DNA from: Elephas maximus indicus | Taxonomy: Eukaryota; Chordata; Mammalia; Proboscidea; Elephantidae | Assembly (NCBI RefSeq): GCF_024166365.1 | Contig: NC_064831.1 | Coordinates: forward strand, 46,129,768-46,193,767 | Reading direction: 5' to 3' | Length of the DNA stretch: 64,000 nucleotides | Shown: positions 22,080 through 32,652 of the stretch, in pieces | Numbering within the stretch: the first letter of the stretch is position 1 | How the letters are laid out: each line of letters opens with the position of its first letter | Notes under the pieces: generated by a model | The model's database searches: none | Told to the model about the DNA's origin: nothing | Seen by the model: the letters and a program-made list of their open reading frames with translations, nothing else | Made by a program: the position numbers and the translations under genes

Positions 22080-23990
22080 ATCACATAAAGAAGCAGGACA
22101 AGATAGCTCCAGCAAGTGATCAAAATAAAGAACCAGACAACTTTCCAGAGGATATTTGGTAATGGAACTATCTGATAAGGAATTCAAAAGACAAACATAT
22201 AAGGTTCTTTAAGGGATCAAGGAAACCACAGACAAACCAAGGAAAACACAGACAAAGCAATAGAAGAATTCAGGAAAACAATACAAGAACAAAATGACAA
22301 AATAGACAATTAGAAATCATACAAAAACAGCAACTAGAAATCCAAAGAATTAACAATAAAATTTCAGAAATACACAACTCTATAGAAGGACATAGAAGCA
22401 GAACTGAATCAATGGAAGACAGAATCACCAAAATAGGGTACAAATCCCTTGACATCAATTTCTCTGAGGAAAAATAATAAAAGAAAATGAAGAAAGCCTA
22501 AGAATTATGTGGGACACTATCAAGAGGAAAAATTTACATGTGATCAGAATCCCAGAACAGGAGGAGGCAACACACACACACACACAAACCCACAGAATTG
22601 AGATAACTTGCTGACAGAAAACTTCTCTAATATCAAGAAAGATGAGAAACTATCCATCCAAAAAGCTCCATGAATGCTATACAGAATAGACCCCCCAAAA
22701 AAGTCACCAAGACATATCAACTTGACAAAACCAAAGCCAAAGAAAGAATCCTGAGAGCAGCTTGGGAAAAATGAAAAGTCACCTAGAAAGGGGAACCAGT
22801 AAGACTAAGCTCTGAGTACTCAGCGGAAACCATGCAGGCAAGAAAGCAAAGGGATGACATATATAAGACCTTCAAATAAAAAAATTACCAACAAGAATTA
22901 AATATCCAGCAAAATTGTCTCTCAAATAAGAGGGCAAAGTTAAACATTTCCAAATAAACAGAAATGAAGGAAATTCGTAAATGCCAGACTGTCATGGGTT
23001 GAATTGTGTCCCTCCAAAATGTGTGTCAGATTGGCTAGGCTATGATTCCCAGTATTGTGTGGTTGTTCACCGTTTTGTGATCTGATGTGATTATTTTATC
23101 GTTGTAAATCCTAACCTCTATGATGTTAATGAGGCAGGAGTAGAGGCAGTTATGTTAATGATGCAGGGGTCAATCTACAGGATTAGGTTGTATCTTGAGT
23201 CAATCTCTTTTGAGACATAAAAGAGAAGTGAGCAGAGAGACAGGTGGGTCTCCTACCGCCAAGAAAGCAGAGCCAGGAGCAGAGCACATCCTTTGGACCT
23301 GGGATCCCTGCAATGAGAAGTTCCTAGACCAGGGAAAGACTGATGACAAGACCTTCGCCCAGAGCCAACAGAGAAAGAAAGCCTTCCCCTGGAACTGGTA
23401 CCCAGAATCAAGACTTCTAGCCTCCTAAACTGTAAGAGAATAAATTTCTCTTTGTTAAAGCCATCCACTTGTGGTATTTCCGTTACAGCAGCAGTAGATA
23501 ACTAAGACACAGACCAACTTTGCAAAAAATATTAAAGGAAGTCTTTTGGACAGAGACCCAACAACATCAGACAACAACCTCTGATTAGGACACAGGACAG
23601 CATCAGCCAGATACCAACCCAGATAAAGAATTCTCAAAAATAAAACAAAACTAAAAGACTGAAAACAGGTAACAAGAGATGACGATCTGTAAATGATGAC
23701 AACATCAAAACACAAAAGGGGAATAAATGGTGTAGTTACAGAACTTTCGTATGCAGAGGAAACCAAGACTGGTTTCAAGAAACAAAAGACTGCTTTAAAC
23801 TTAGGAAGATAAAGGTGACTTTCAAGGTAACCACAAAGAAAGTTAACAAACCTACTCATCAAAATAAAAAAGAAGAAAAACATAAAGAGTAAACACAAAA
23901 TCATCAACCATGAAATAAATGAAAGGAAAATCCACAAACAAAAAGAACTCAGCATGGAAAATTAAGTGGAATAAAGAAACTGTCAATACC
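22080..23990 (+). pseudogene. LINE-1 ORF1 remnant, interrupted by an LTR
   Basis: Joined across frames, the plus strand shows a Q/I/N-rich coiled-coil stretch (about 22260-22440), MEDRITKI, and the C-terminal motif KERILRAAWEK followed by the VRLSSEYSAETMQARKQ region. This matches the L1 ORF1p RNA-binding and C-terminal domains. ORF1p is a trimeric RNA-binding protein. Many stops are present, and the 520-bp LTR at 22990-23509 interrupts the 3' end. Confidence 0.8.
22990..23509 (+). mobile_element. ERVL-MaLR-type solo LTR, 520 bp, sense
   Basis: It begins TGTC and ends GACA, has an AATAAA at about 23440, and is flanked by a perfect 5-bp duplication cagac (22985-22989 and 23510-23514). The 5-bp duplication and TG...CA ends fit class III (ERVL/MaLR) integration. 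No internal retroviral genes are present, so it is a solo LTR left by recombination. Confidence 0.92.
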
Positions 23991-26900
23991 ACACAAAAAA
24001 GCACGACATTGTGACAGCAGTAAACTCATAACTATCAGTAATCACACTGAATGTAAATGGCTTAAATACACTAGTAAGGAGACAGAGAGTGGCAGAATGG
24101 ATTAAAAAACCTGACCCATCAATATGTTATCTACAAGAGACACATCTTAGACACAAAGACATAAATCAGCTAAAACTCAAAGGATGGGAAAAAAATACAT
24201 CAAGCAAACAATAACCAAAAAAAAAAAAAAGCAGGAGTGGCAATATTAATCTCTGATAAAATAGACTTTAAGGCAAAATCCACCATAAAAGATAAGGAAA
24301 GACATTATATAATGATTAAAGGGCTAATCCACCAAGAAGACATAACCATAATAAATATATACATACACAATGACAGGGCTCCAGAGTACATAAACTCTAA
24401 CAGCACTGAAAAGAGAAATAGACAGTTCCACAATAATAGCAGGAGACTTCAACACACCACTTTCAGTGAAGGACAGAACAACTAGAAAGAAACTCAACAA
24501 AGGTACAGAAGATCCAAATGCTACAATCAGCCAACTCAACCTTATAGACGTATACAGAACACTCCACCCAACAGCAGCAATGTATATATTCTTTTCTAAC
24601 ACACATGGATCATTCTTCAGAATAGACCACATTTTAGGCCACAAAGCAAGCCTCAATAAAACCCAAAACATCGAAATAATGCAGAGCATTCTCTCTAATT
24701 ACAATGTTATAAAAAAGTAGAAATCAGTAACAGGAAGGGCAAGGAAAAAAAATCAAATACATGGAAACTGCATAACACCTTGCTTAAAAACAACTAAGTA
24801 ATAGAAGAAATCAAAGATAAAATTAAAAAATTATTAGAATCAAACGAGAATGAAAACACAACACACCAAAGCCTTTGGGACACAGCAAAAGCAGCTCTCA
24901 GAAGTCAATTTATAGTAATGAGCACATCAAAAAAAAAAAAAAAGGGTCAAAATAAAAACATTAACCCTACAACTCGAACAAACAGAAAGCAGCAAAAGAA
25001 GCCCACAGTCACCAGAAGACAGGAAATAATAAAAGTTAGAGCAGAAATACATGAAACAGAACAAAAAACAATAGAAAGAATCAACAAGAACAGGAATTGG
25101 TTCTTTGAAAGGATCAATAAAATTGACAAACCTCTGCCCAAATTAACAAAAGAAAAGCGTGATAGGAAGCAAATAACCCAATAGAAATGAGATGGGTGAC
25201 ATTACAACAGAACCAAATGAAATAAAACAGAGAGAATACTGTGAAAAACTGTACTGCAACAAATTTGAAAACCTGGAAGAACTGGACAAATTTCTAGAAA
25301 CATGGTACCTACCTAAACTAATACAAACTGAAGTAGAAAAACTTAACAGACCCATAACAAAAGAAGAAATGAAGAGGTAATAAACTCCCAAGAACAACAA
25401 AAAAAGCCCTCGCCCTGTTGGGTTCACTGGAGAACTCTACCAAACATTCATAGAAGAGCTCACACCAGTACTACTCAAACTATTTCAGAGCATAGAAAAG
25501 GAAGGAATACTCCCAAAGCCAGGCAAAGGCACCAGAAAAAAGGAAATTACAGACTAATATTCCTCATGAATATAGACTCAAAAGTTTCAACAAAATTCTA
25601 GCAAATAGAATTTAACAATATATCAAAAAATAATGTATCATGACCAAGCAGGATTCATACCAAGTATGCAAGGATGGTTCAACATTAGAAAATCAATAAA
25701 CATAATATACCACAAAAAGAATCTCATGATCATCTCAATCGATGCAGAAAAGGCATTTGATAAAGTCCAACACCATTCCTGATAAAAACTCTCAGCAAAA
25801 TAGGAATAGAAGGGAAATTCCTCAACAAATAAAGGGCATTTATACAAAACCAAAAGCCGACATTATTTTCAATGAAGAGAAACTGAAAGCATTCCCCTTG
25901 AGAATGGGAACCAGACAAGGATGCCCTTTATCACCTCTCTTATTCAACATTTTACTGGAAGTCCTAGCTAGAGCAATAAGGTAAGAAAAGGGAGTGAAGA
26001 ACATTCAGATTGGTAAGGAAGAAGTAAAACAATACCTATTCACAGATGATGTGATCCTATACATAGAAAATCCCAAGAATTCACAAGAAAGCTGCTAGAA
26101 CTAATAGAAAGATTCAGCGAAGTGGCAGGATACAAGATCAACATACAAAAATCAATTAGATTACTCAACAAAGAAAACTTCAAAAATGAAATCAGGAAAA
26201 CAGTATCATTTATAATAGCCCCCCCTCCAAAAGATTGAATACTTAGGAATAAATCTAACCAGGGACATAAAAGACCTATACAAAGAAAACTACAAAACAC
26301 TACTGCAAGAAATCAAAAGAGACCTACATAAGTGGAAAAACATACCATGCTCATGGATAGGAAGACTTAACATTGTGAAAATGTGATCTATAGATATAAT
26401 ACAAAAATTCCCATCCAAACTCCAACAGCATTCTTTAAGGAGATGGAAAAACTAATTACCAACTTTATATGGAAAGGAAAGAAGCCCTGGATAAGTAAAG
26501 CATTATTGAAGACGAAAAACAAAATGGGAGGCCTCACACTACCTGATCTCAGAACCTGTTATTCAGACATGGTAGTCAAAACAGCCTGCTACTGATACAA
26601 TTGCAGACACATAGACCAACGGAACAGAATTGAGACCCCAAATGTAAATCCATCCTCCTATGGACAGCGGATCTTTGACAAAGGGCCAAAGTCCATTAAA
26701 CGGGGAAGAGACAGTTTCTTTGACAAATGGTACTGGCAAAGCTGGATAACCATTTGCAGAAAAATGAAATAGGATCCATACCTCACACCATACACAAATA
26801 CTAACTCAAGATGGATTAAAGACCTGAATATGAAACCTAATAGGGACAATGCTAGGGGCCCTAATATATGGCATAAATAGTATAACAAACATAACTAAAA

Positions 26901-27221
26901 GTGTACAAACAGCAGAAGATGAACTAGATAAATGGGACCTCCTGAAAATTAAACACTTACGCTCATCAAAAAACTTGTCCAAAAGGGTAAAAAGAGAACC
27001 TACAGACTGAGAAAAATTTTTTGGCTATGACATATCCAACAAGGGTCTAATCTCAAATTTACAGAAAACTTCAACATCTCAACAACAAAAAGACAATCCA
27101 AATAAAAAATGGGCAAAGTATATGAACAGATGCTTCACCAAAGAAGACATTCAGGTAGCTAAAATACACATGAAGAAATGCTTGTGATAATTAAAGATAT
27201 GCACATCAAAACTACAATGAG

Positions 27222-27331
27222 GAGAGTAAGTGGGAGTATGGAGTAAGGTGTATATAAGCTTATATGTGACAGACTGACTTGATTTGTAAATGTTCACTTA
27301 AAGCTCAATAAAAATTATTATTAAAAAAAAT
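27222..27331 (+). mobile_element. 110-bp LINE-1 3' tail inserted in LINE-1 ORF2
   Basis: This is a severely 5'-truncated L1 end: gtgtatataagcttatatgt, gactgacttgatttgtaaat, ctcaataaaaattatta and an A tail. The 13-bp duplication aaactacaatgag flanks it at 27209-27221 and 27332-27344. The same tail type occurs in antisense at 41261-41616. Confidence 0.9.
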
Positions 27332-27608
27332 AAACTACAATGAGATACCATCTCACCCCAACAATAATGGCATTAATAATAATAATAAAAAAAAAAACCC
27401 AGAAAATAACAACTGTTGGCAAGGTTATAGGGAGAATGAAACTCTTATACACTGCTGGTGGGAATGTAAAATGGTACAATCATTATGGATAACAACGTGG
27501 CACTTCCTTAAGAAGCTAGAAATAGAAATACCATGATCCATCAATCTCACTCCTAGGAATATATCCTAGAGAAATAAGAGCCGTCACATGAACAGACATA
27601 TGCACATC

Positions 27609-28128
27609 TGTCTTAGTCATCTAGTGCTGCCATAACAGAAATACCACAAATGGATGGCTTTAACACAGAGAAATTAATTTTTTCACAGTCTAGTAGGTTA
27701 CAAGTTCAAATTCAGGGCGTTGGCTCCAGGAGAAGTCTTTCTCTCTCTGTCAGCTTTGGAGGAAGGTCCTTGTCTTCAATCTTTCCCTGGTCAAGGAGCT
27801 TTTCAGATGCAGGGACGTTGTGTCCAGGGGATGCGCTCTGCTCCTGGTGCCACTTTTTTGGTGATATGAAGTCCCCAACTCTCTGCTTGCTTCCCTTTCC
27901 TTTTATCTCTTGAGAGTTAAAAGGTGGTACAGATCACAACCCAGGGAAACTCCCTTTGCCTTGGATCAGGGAGGTGACCTGAGTAAGGGTGATGTTACAA
28001 TCCCACCCTAATCCTCTCAACATAAAATTACAATCACAAAATGGAGAACAACCATACCACAGTGGGAATCATGGCCCAACCAAGTTGATACACACATTTT
28101 TAGGGGGGACATAATTCAATCCATGACA
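27609..28128 (-). mobile_element. ERVL-MaLR-type solo LTR, 520 bp, antisense
   Basis: It has the same family and the same length as the LTR at 22990-23509, but the opposite strand. It begins TGTC, ends GACA, and is flanked by a perfect 5-bp duplication acatc (27604-27608 and 28129-28133). It interrupts LINE-1 ORF2 near its 3' end. No internal retroviral genes remain. Confidence 0.92.
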
Positions 28129-28359
28129 ACATCCATGTTGGTGGCAGCATTATTTACAATAGCAAAAAGATGTAAACAACCTAAGTGCCCACCAGTGGAT
28201 GAATGGATAAACTGTGGTACATAGAAACAATGGAATACTATGCGATGATAAAGAATAACGATGAATCCATGAAATATCTTACAACGTGGGTGAATTTGGA
28301 GGACATTATGCTGATTGAAATAAGCCAATCACAAAAGGAGAAATATTGAATGAGACACT

Positions 28360-29610
28360 ATTATAAAAAAAAAATCAAGAAAAGGTTTACACACAGAAAG
28401 AAAGAAAAAAACAAAACAGTATTTAATGGTTACCAGGGACGGAAGTAGGAAGGAGGAAAAATTACTAGATAGAAGACATGTGTTAATACCGGTGAAGGGA
28501 AAGGCAATACACAAATGTGGGGGAAGTCAGAACAACATGCCTAAGGCAAAGGAAGACACTGAGAAGGATGCAAGAATAAAGGGCAACTAATTACTATAAC
28601 ATAGACAACCCTGCAACAATAGTATTAACAAACAATAATTTACAAATGGATACATAGGTAGATAGGTATGCTAAAGAAGTGTGTGAGGGTATAAGATACC
28701 ACACCCACCTGCAGATACAGGTTTGGATGTGGATATTTCTACATACATGACTGTAGGTGCTGCATGTATGTTAATACAGACAACAGAGCACACAAGGGGC
28801 ACAGTCATGGAAACTTCTCAGACATAGTCAAACACCTCCTGGGACAAAATTCCTATGCTTGAAGGTGAAGGACCATAGACTCGGGGTGCATCCAAGTTAA
28901 TTGGCATAACATAGTTCATGGAGACAATTTCCGTATCCTACTTTGGTGAGTAGCTTCTGGGGTCTTAAAAGCTTGCGAGCGAATATGTAAGATACAACTA
29001 CTGGTCTCTTCCAGTCCGGAGCAAAGGAGAGTGAGAAAAAAAAAAAAAAGATTCAAGGGACTAATGGGCCACATGAACCACAACCTACATGACCCTGAGA
29101 CCAAAAGAACTAGATAGTGCCCGGCTACCACTACTGACCTGGGATCACAACAGAGGGTCCTGGACAGAGTGGGAGAAAAATGTAGAGCAAAAAGTCAGAT
29201 TCATAAAAAAGACCAGATTAACTAGTCTGACAGACTGGAGGAACCCCTGAGACTGTGGCTATAAGACACCCTTCTGACCTGTAACTGATGCCATTCCCAG
29301 AGAGCACCTTTCAGCCAAACCGTGAAACCGTAGACAGGCCCATAAAATAAACAATGATATGTGAGAGGAACGTATTTCTTAGAACAATCAGTTATACGAG
29401 TTCAAAAGGACAACATTTGCCCAGAAGCAAAGATGAGAAGGCAAGAAGGGGTAGAAAATCAGGATGAAGGGAAACAGGGAATCCAGGGCAGAAATAGGGA
29501 GAGTGCTGACACACTGTGGGGAATGCAACAAATGTCATGGAACATTTTATGCACAGATTATCGAATGAGAAACTAATTTGCTCTATAAACTTTCACCTGA
29601 AGCACAATGG
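28360..29610 (+). repeat. LINE-1 3' UTR
   Basis: Non-coding end of the LINE-1. Landmarks are ggggtcttaaaagcttgcga (about 28960), an internal A run at about 29036-29049, and the terminal ctataaactttcacctgaag before the poly(A). The same 3' UTR type, in antisense, covers 63178-64000. Confidence 0.8.
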
Positions 29611-29627
29611 AAAAAAAAAAAAAAAAA

Positions 29628-29805
29628 CTCAACTGTTAATTGAAAGGTCAGTGGTTTGAATCCACTGGCTGCTCTGCCTGAAAAAGATGTAGCAGCCTGC
29701 TTCCATAAAGATTACAGCCTTGGAAATCCCATGGGGCAGTTCTACTCTGTCTTATAGGGTCACTATATGTTGAAGCTGACTTGATAGCAATGGGTTTGTG
29801 TGTGG
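29628..29805 (+). mobile_element. Afrotherian short SINE, right half
   Basis: Continuation of the SINE begun at 20435, from the duplicated ctcaactgtta through ggcagttctactctgtctta to gatagcaatgggtttg. A T-run follows (29808-29823). Confidence 0.9.
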
Positions 29806-29870
29806 GTTTTTTTTTTTTTTTTTAATATAGTCTACCAGTTGCTGTCAAGTTGACCCTGACTATGGCGACC

Positions 29871-30077
29871 TGAATGGTAAAAATGGTTAACCAATTAAGC
29901 TGCTAACCAAAAGGTTGGAGGTTCGAGAGGAACCTCAGAAGAAAGGCCTAGAAATCTACTTCTGAAAAATCAGCCATTGAAAACCCTGTGAAGCATAGTT
30001 CTACTGTGACTGACACGGGGTTGCCATGAGTCAAAGTCAACTCGAGACTTGATGGCAACTGGCTTGGCTTTTGGTTT
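29871..30077 (+). mobile_element. Afrotherian SINE, variant subfamily, sense
   Basis: It reads aatggttaaccaattaagct, aggaacctcagaagaaaggc, ctacttctgaaaaatcagcc, then gccatgagtcaaagtcaact and a T-rich end at ggttt. It is preceded by a 36-bp antisense SINE scrap (29835-29870). The 13-mer target repeat follows directly at 30078. Confidence 0.85.
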
Positions 30078-30104
30078 TAATATATTCTAAGAGAGATTTT
30101 TAGC

Positions 30105-30145
30105 ACAGAAACCAAAAACCAAACCCATTGCCATTGACTCAGATA
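30105..30145 (-). mobile_element. SINE 3'-end scrap, antisense
   Basis: Only the tail (gaaaccaaaaaccaaaccca, ttgccattgactcag) is recognisable before the sequence diverges. Confidence 0.6.
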
Positions 30146-30240
30146 AACACAGCGCTTTGTCATGTAGGACAAAGACGTTTTTGTTAGATTCAACAAATTG
30201 TTATTGAGCGCCCACAGGCGCTAAACACCATTCTGGAACT

Positions 30241-30460
30241 GTGAGTGCTGTGTGCCAAGCACTATGCTTAGCAATTTGCATCTTGTTCTCCGTGTTCCGT
30301 TAGGGCGTCAAATGCGGCTGTTCTGTTCACCCCCATACCCGTAGCATCCACAACAGTTTCTTGCAATTAGTAGGTGCTCAGTAAATATAGTATCTAGAGG
30401 TGAGCAGTACTATTTCACAGTGGAGGAATTGGGGTTCAGAGAGACAAAATGACTTGCTAA
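30241..30460. repeat. Local duplication, copy A (MIR/L2 composite)
   Basis: This 220-bp segment resembles 31899-32134 along its length. Both run from gtgagtgctgtgtgcc, through an L2-like tail (acaacagtttcttgc, taggtgctcagtaaatat), to an antisense MIR-like end (ttcagagaga/c, tgactygctaa). The shared junction of two old repeats implies copying as a unit. Confidence 0.75.
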
Positions 30461-31898
30461 CGAGCAGTGAACTTAGTAGTGAGGCTCCTGTCCATGGAGT
30501 CCTGCGTTTAGAGACGAGTCTGAACACGGTGTGCAGGATGAGTTGGGGTGGGAGAGGCAGGTAGAGGGGGAGCAGGGGAGGCTGTATGAGAGCGCAAAAA
30601 GGGAATGAGGTGAAGACTGGAGTTGGGGGTCTGATGAAGGACTTATCGCAGAGGAGGAATTAAAATCACAGAGCTAGAAGGGACAGTGCGCCTTCATTTT
30701 AGAGGGAGTAAAACTGAGGTTTTGAGAGGACATAGGACAGGTTTCTGATCACATACGCGTGGTGACATTCTTCATCTAAGGTACTTTTCAATGGGTTTGC
30801 ATTGGCCTCCTGGGTTACCCTGAATCCCAGGTGTGGGCCAAATTTTCATCAAGGTGAATTTCTTTTATATATAACCAAGGATGCTCTATTTGGCTACAAA
30901 TGAGGATAACCTATTGTGAAAACTAAGACCAAAATCTGAGCTGGGCAGGTCAAGTGATGGGGTGTAGAACAAAGTAGCCATAACTTGAAAATTGAGGGAT
31001 AAAATGTCAGCTTACCTAGTTATCAGCACATCCTCAGACAAGCTCAGAGCAGACCCAGAACAAATCAGATACAGATGAGTGTAACAGTCCTGGGTTTTCT
31101 GAGGACCCAGCACCATTGCCAGAAGCAGAGGATTGGAGGCTGTGGGGGACAGAGAGAGACCCCCCCTTAATGGTCAAGCGGTGCTTCAAGTCAGCAAAGC
31201 CCAGCCCAGGAAGTGGCAGGCATGTGGGAGACCCTGCCTCCTCCTGAGCCCAGCTGTGGGCTCACGTAACACTAGGGAAGGCTCCAACCTAATTACAGTT
31301 AGCATCTGTTCTGATTACATTGTGGAAATACTTTCTGTCGGGAAAATACTGCCATGACATTTGAACATTTAGAAAATACTAGAAAGTGGACTTATCTTAC
31401 TCTGGGACGGCAGCTGCCAGATCAGAGAGACCGCATGTCCATGGGCAGCCAGCCAGCCAGGCTCTGCTGGTTGTCCCTTGTCTCCCTCCCAAAGCCAGCC
31501 GTGGGGTCACACTGCTACTGCTGGCCGTTGGGTGCAGGTCCAGGCCCAGCCAGGCCTGGGGTTTGAGTTTCTGTAGAAAGGAGTCCAGAGTCTGAGGCCA
31601 GCTGGGACCTGGCCCCTGTCCTGGTCTGTCACTCCTAGGCAATGCTGGGCAGACCACTCCTCCCCCCTCTCATTATGGCGACCACAGGCCTACCACCTGG
31701 GCTGAGAGGCGGCAATGTCATGAGACAGCATATGATTAGGCAGCAGTTGTGGGTTCAGAGAAAGTCCCCTCATTCTTCTGTTCCCGCATGCAATGGGGTG
31801 GTCAGGAAGTCTTCCTCAAGTAGGTGGAAACTGAATTTGGCCTAGTGGGAAGGAACTCAGCCCCATTACACACTTGCAGTAGCCCTGATGACTAAGTT
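30461..31898. other. Low-repeat intergenic DNA between duplication copies
   Basis: No gene or clear repeat. GC-richer text at 31.4-31.7 kb opens frames on both strands, which overlap and lack motifs. Confidence 0.5.
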
Positions 31899-32134
31899 GT
31901 GAGTGCTGTGTGCCAACCCCTACATACACTTAGCACCTTGCCTCTATCTTGTTCTCTGAGTTCAGTCAGGAAACTGAATGTGGTTGTTTTGTTCATCACC
32001 GTATCCCTAGCATCTACAACAGTTTCTTGCGCTTGGTAGGTGCTCAGTAAATATATGTGTAGTGTTTAGAGGTGGGCATTACTCTTTATCACAGTGGAGG
32101 GATTGAAGTTCAGAGACAGAAAGTGACTCGCTAA
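31899..32134. repeat. Local duplication, copy B
   Basis: Partner of 30241-30460 in the same orientation, about 1.66 kb downstream. The roughly 16-base length difference comes from small insertions near 31915-31935 and 32058. By eye the two agree at roughly four of five positions, so the copying is old. Confidence 0.75.
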
Positions 32135-32479
32135 AGCCACAGTGTTAGAGTCAGAACTCAAACCCAGATCTCTCTGACCTGCAGCACTAACTCTTAACCA
32201 TTCTCCCATACTGGAACTATCTCCACTTTAAAGAGGGTGGTGTCCAATGACTGCGGCTTCTAGATCGGAAGTCACGCTGAGACATACCTCCCTGGTGCTG
32301 CGACAAACGCAGCGGAGCAATCAAGAGTTTTCAGTTCCCACCCTCTTCTAGAAACCAGCTCTCATTGCTGCAACCTCAGGGGTCTCCTCCTCAGCGTTCA
32401 GTCCTGTAACACACAGCTGCCGTGTAAAAAAAAATGTAGCTGGTACTTAATAAATATTAGGTGACTGTGTGTTTCCTTA

Positions 32480-32652
32480 GAGCCCTGGTGGCGCAGTGGT
32501 TAAGAGCTACTGCGAGCTATGGCTGCTAACTAAAAGGTCAGCAGTTGGAATCCACCAGCCGCTCCTTGGAAGCCCTATGGGGCAGTTTTACTCTGTCCTA
32601 TAGGGTCGCTATGTGTTGGAATCATCTCGACTGCAATGGGGTACGTGTTTGG
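32480..32652 (+). mobile_element. Afrotherian short SINE, sense
   Basis: The copy starts gagccctggtggcgcagtgg and keeps a good box A. The end reads atgtgttggaatcatctcga. An extra ctgcgagctat sits after box A. Confidence 0.93.

Larger units (their letters stand above)
24020..28350 (+). pseudogene. LINE-1 ORF2 (endonuclease and reverse transcriptase) remnant
   Basis: The endonuclease domain starts near 24035 with a form of ITLNVNGLN and LQETHLRHKD and carries KAGVAILISDKIDFKAK at 24230-24290. The reverse transcriptase is in pieces at about 25190-26300: motif B region [20 protein letters not shown] at 25900-25965, and the catalytic F-T-D-D box at about 26040, which deviates from the usual FADD. 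The C-terminal part (GGLTLPDLRTCYSDMVVKTA near 26530) follows. Frameshifts and stops are frequent. An L1 tail (27222-27331) and an LTR (27609-28128) are inserted. Confidence 0.88.
20474..29627 (+). mobile_element. Full-length LINE-1, about 8 kb net, decayed
   Basis: The element starts at gagtgtggtccaagatggag and ends in a run of 17 A. It has an 11-bp target-site duplication. In order it holds a GC-rich 5' UTR (20474 to about 22050), remains of ORF1, ORF2 and a 3' UTR (about 28360-29610). After subtracting two LTRs with their duplications and a 110-bp L1 tail, about 8.0 kb remain. Both frames are broken by many stops, so it cannot mobilise itself. Because it carries young-looking insertions, it is the older member of the nest. 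Confidence 0.93.

Noticed and set aside
23195..23428. An open frame inside the LTR
   Set aside because: It lies wholly in the 520-bp LTR, which is non-coding in this family.
22990..28128. A single provirus bounded by the two LTRs
   Set aside because: The LTRs are in opposite orientation with different target duplications, and the sequence between them is LINE-1, so they are two solo LTRs.
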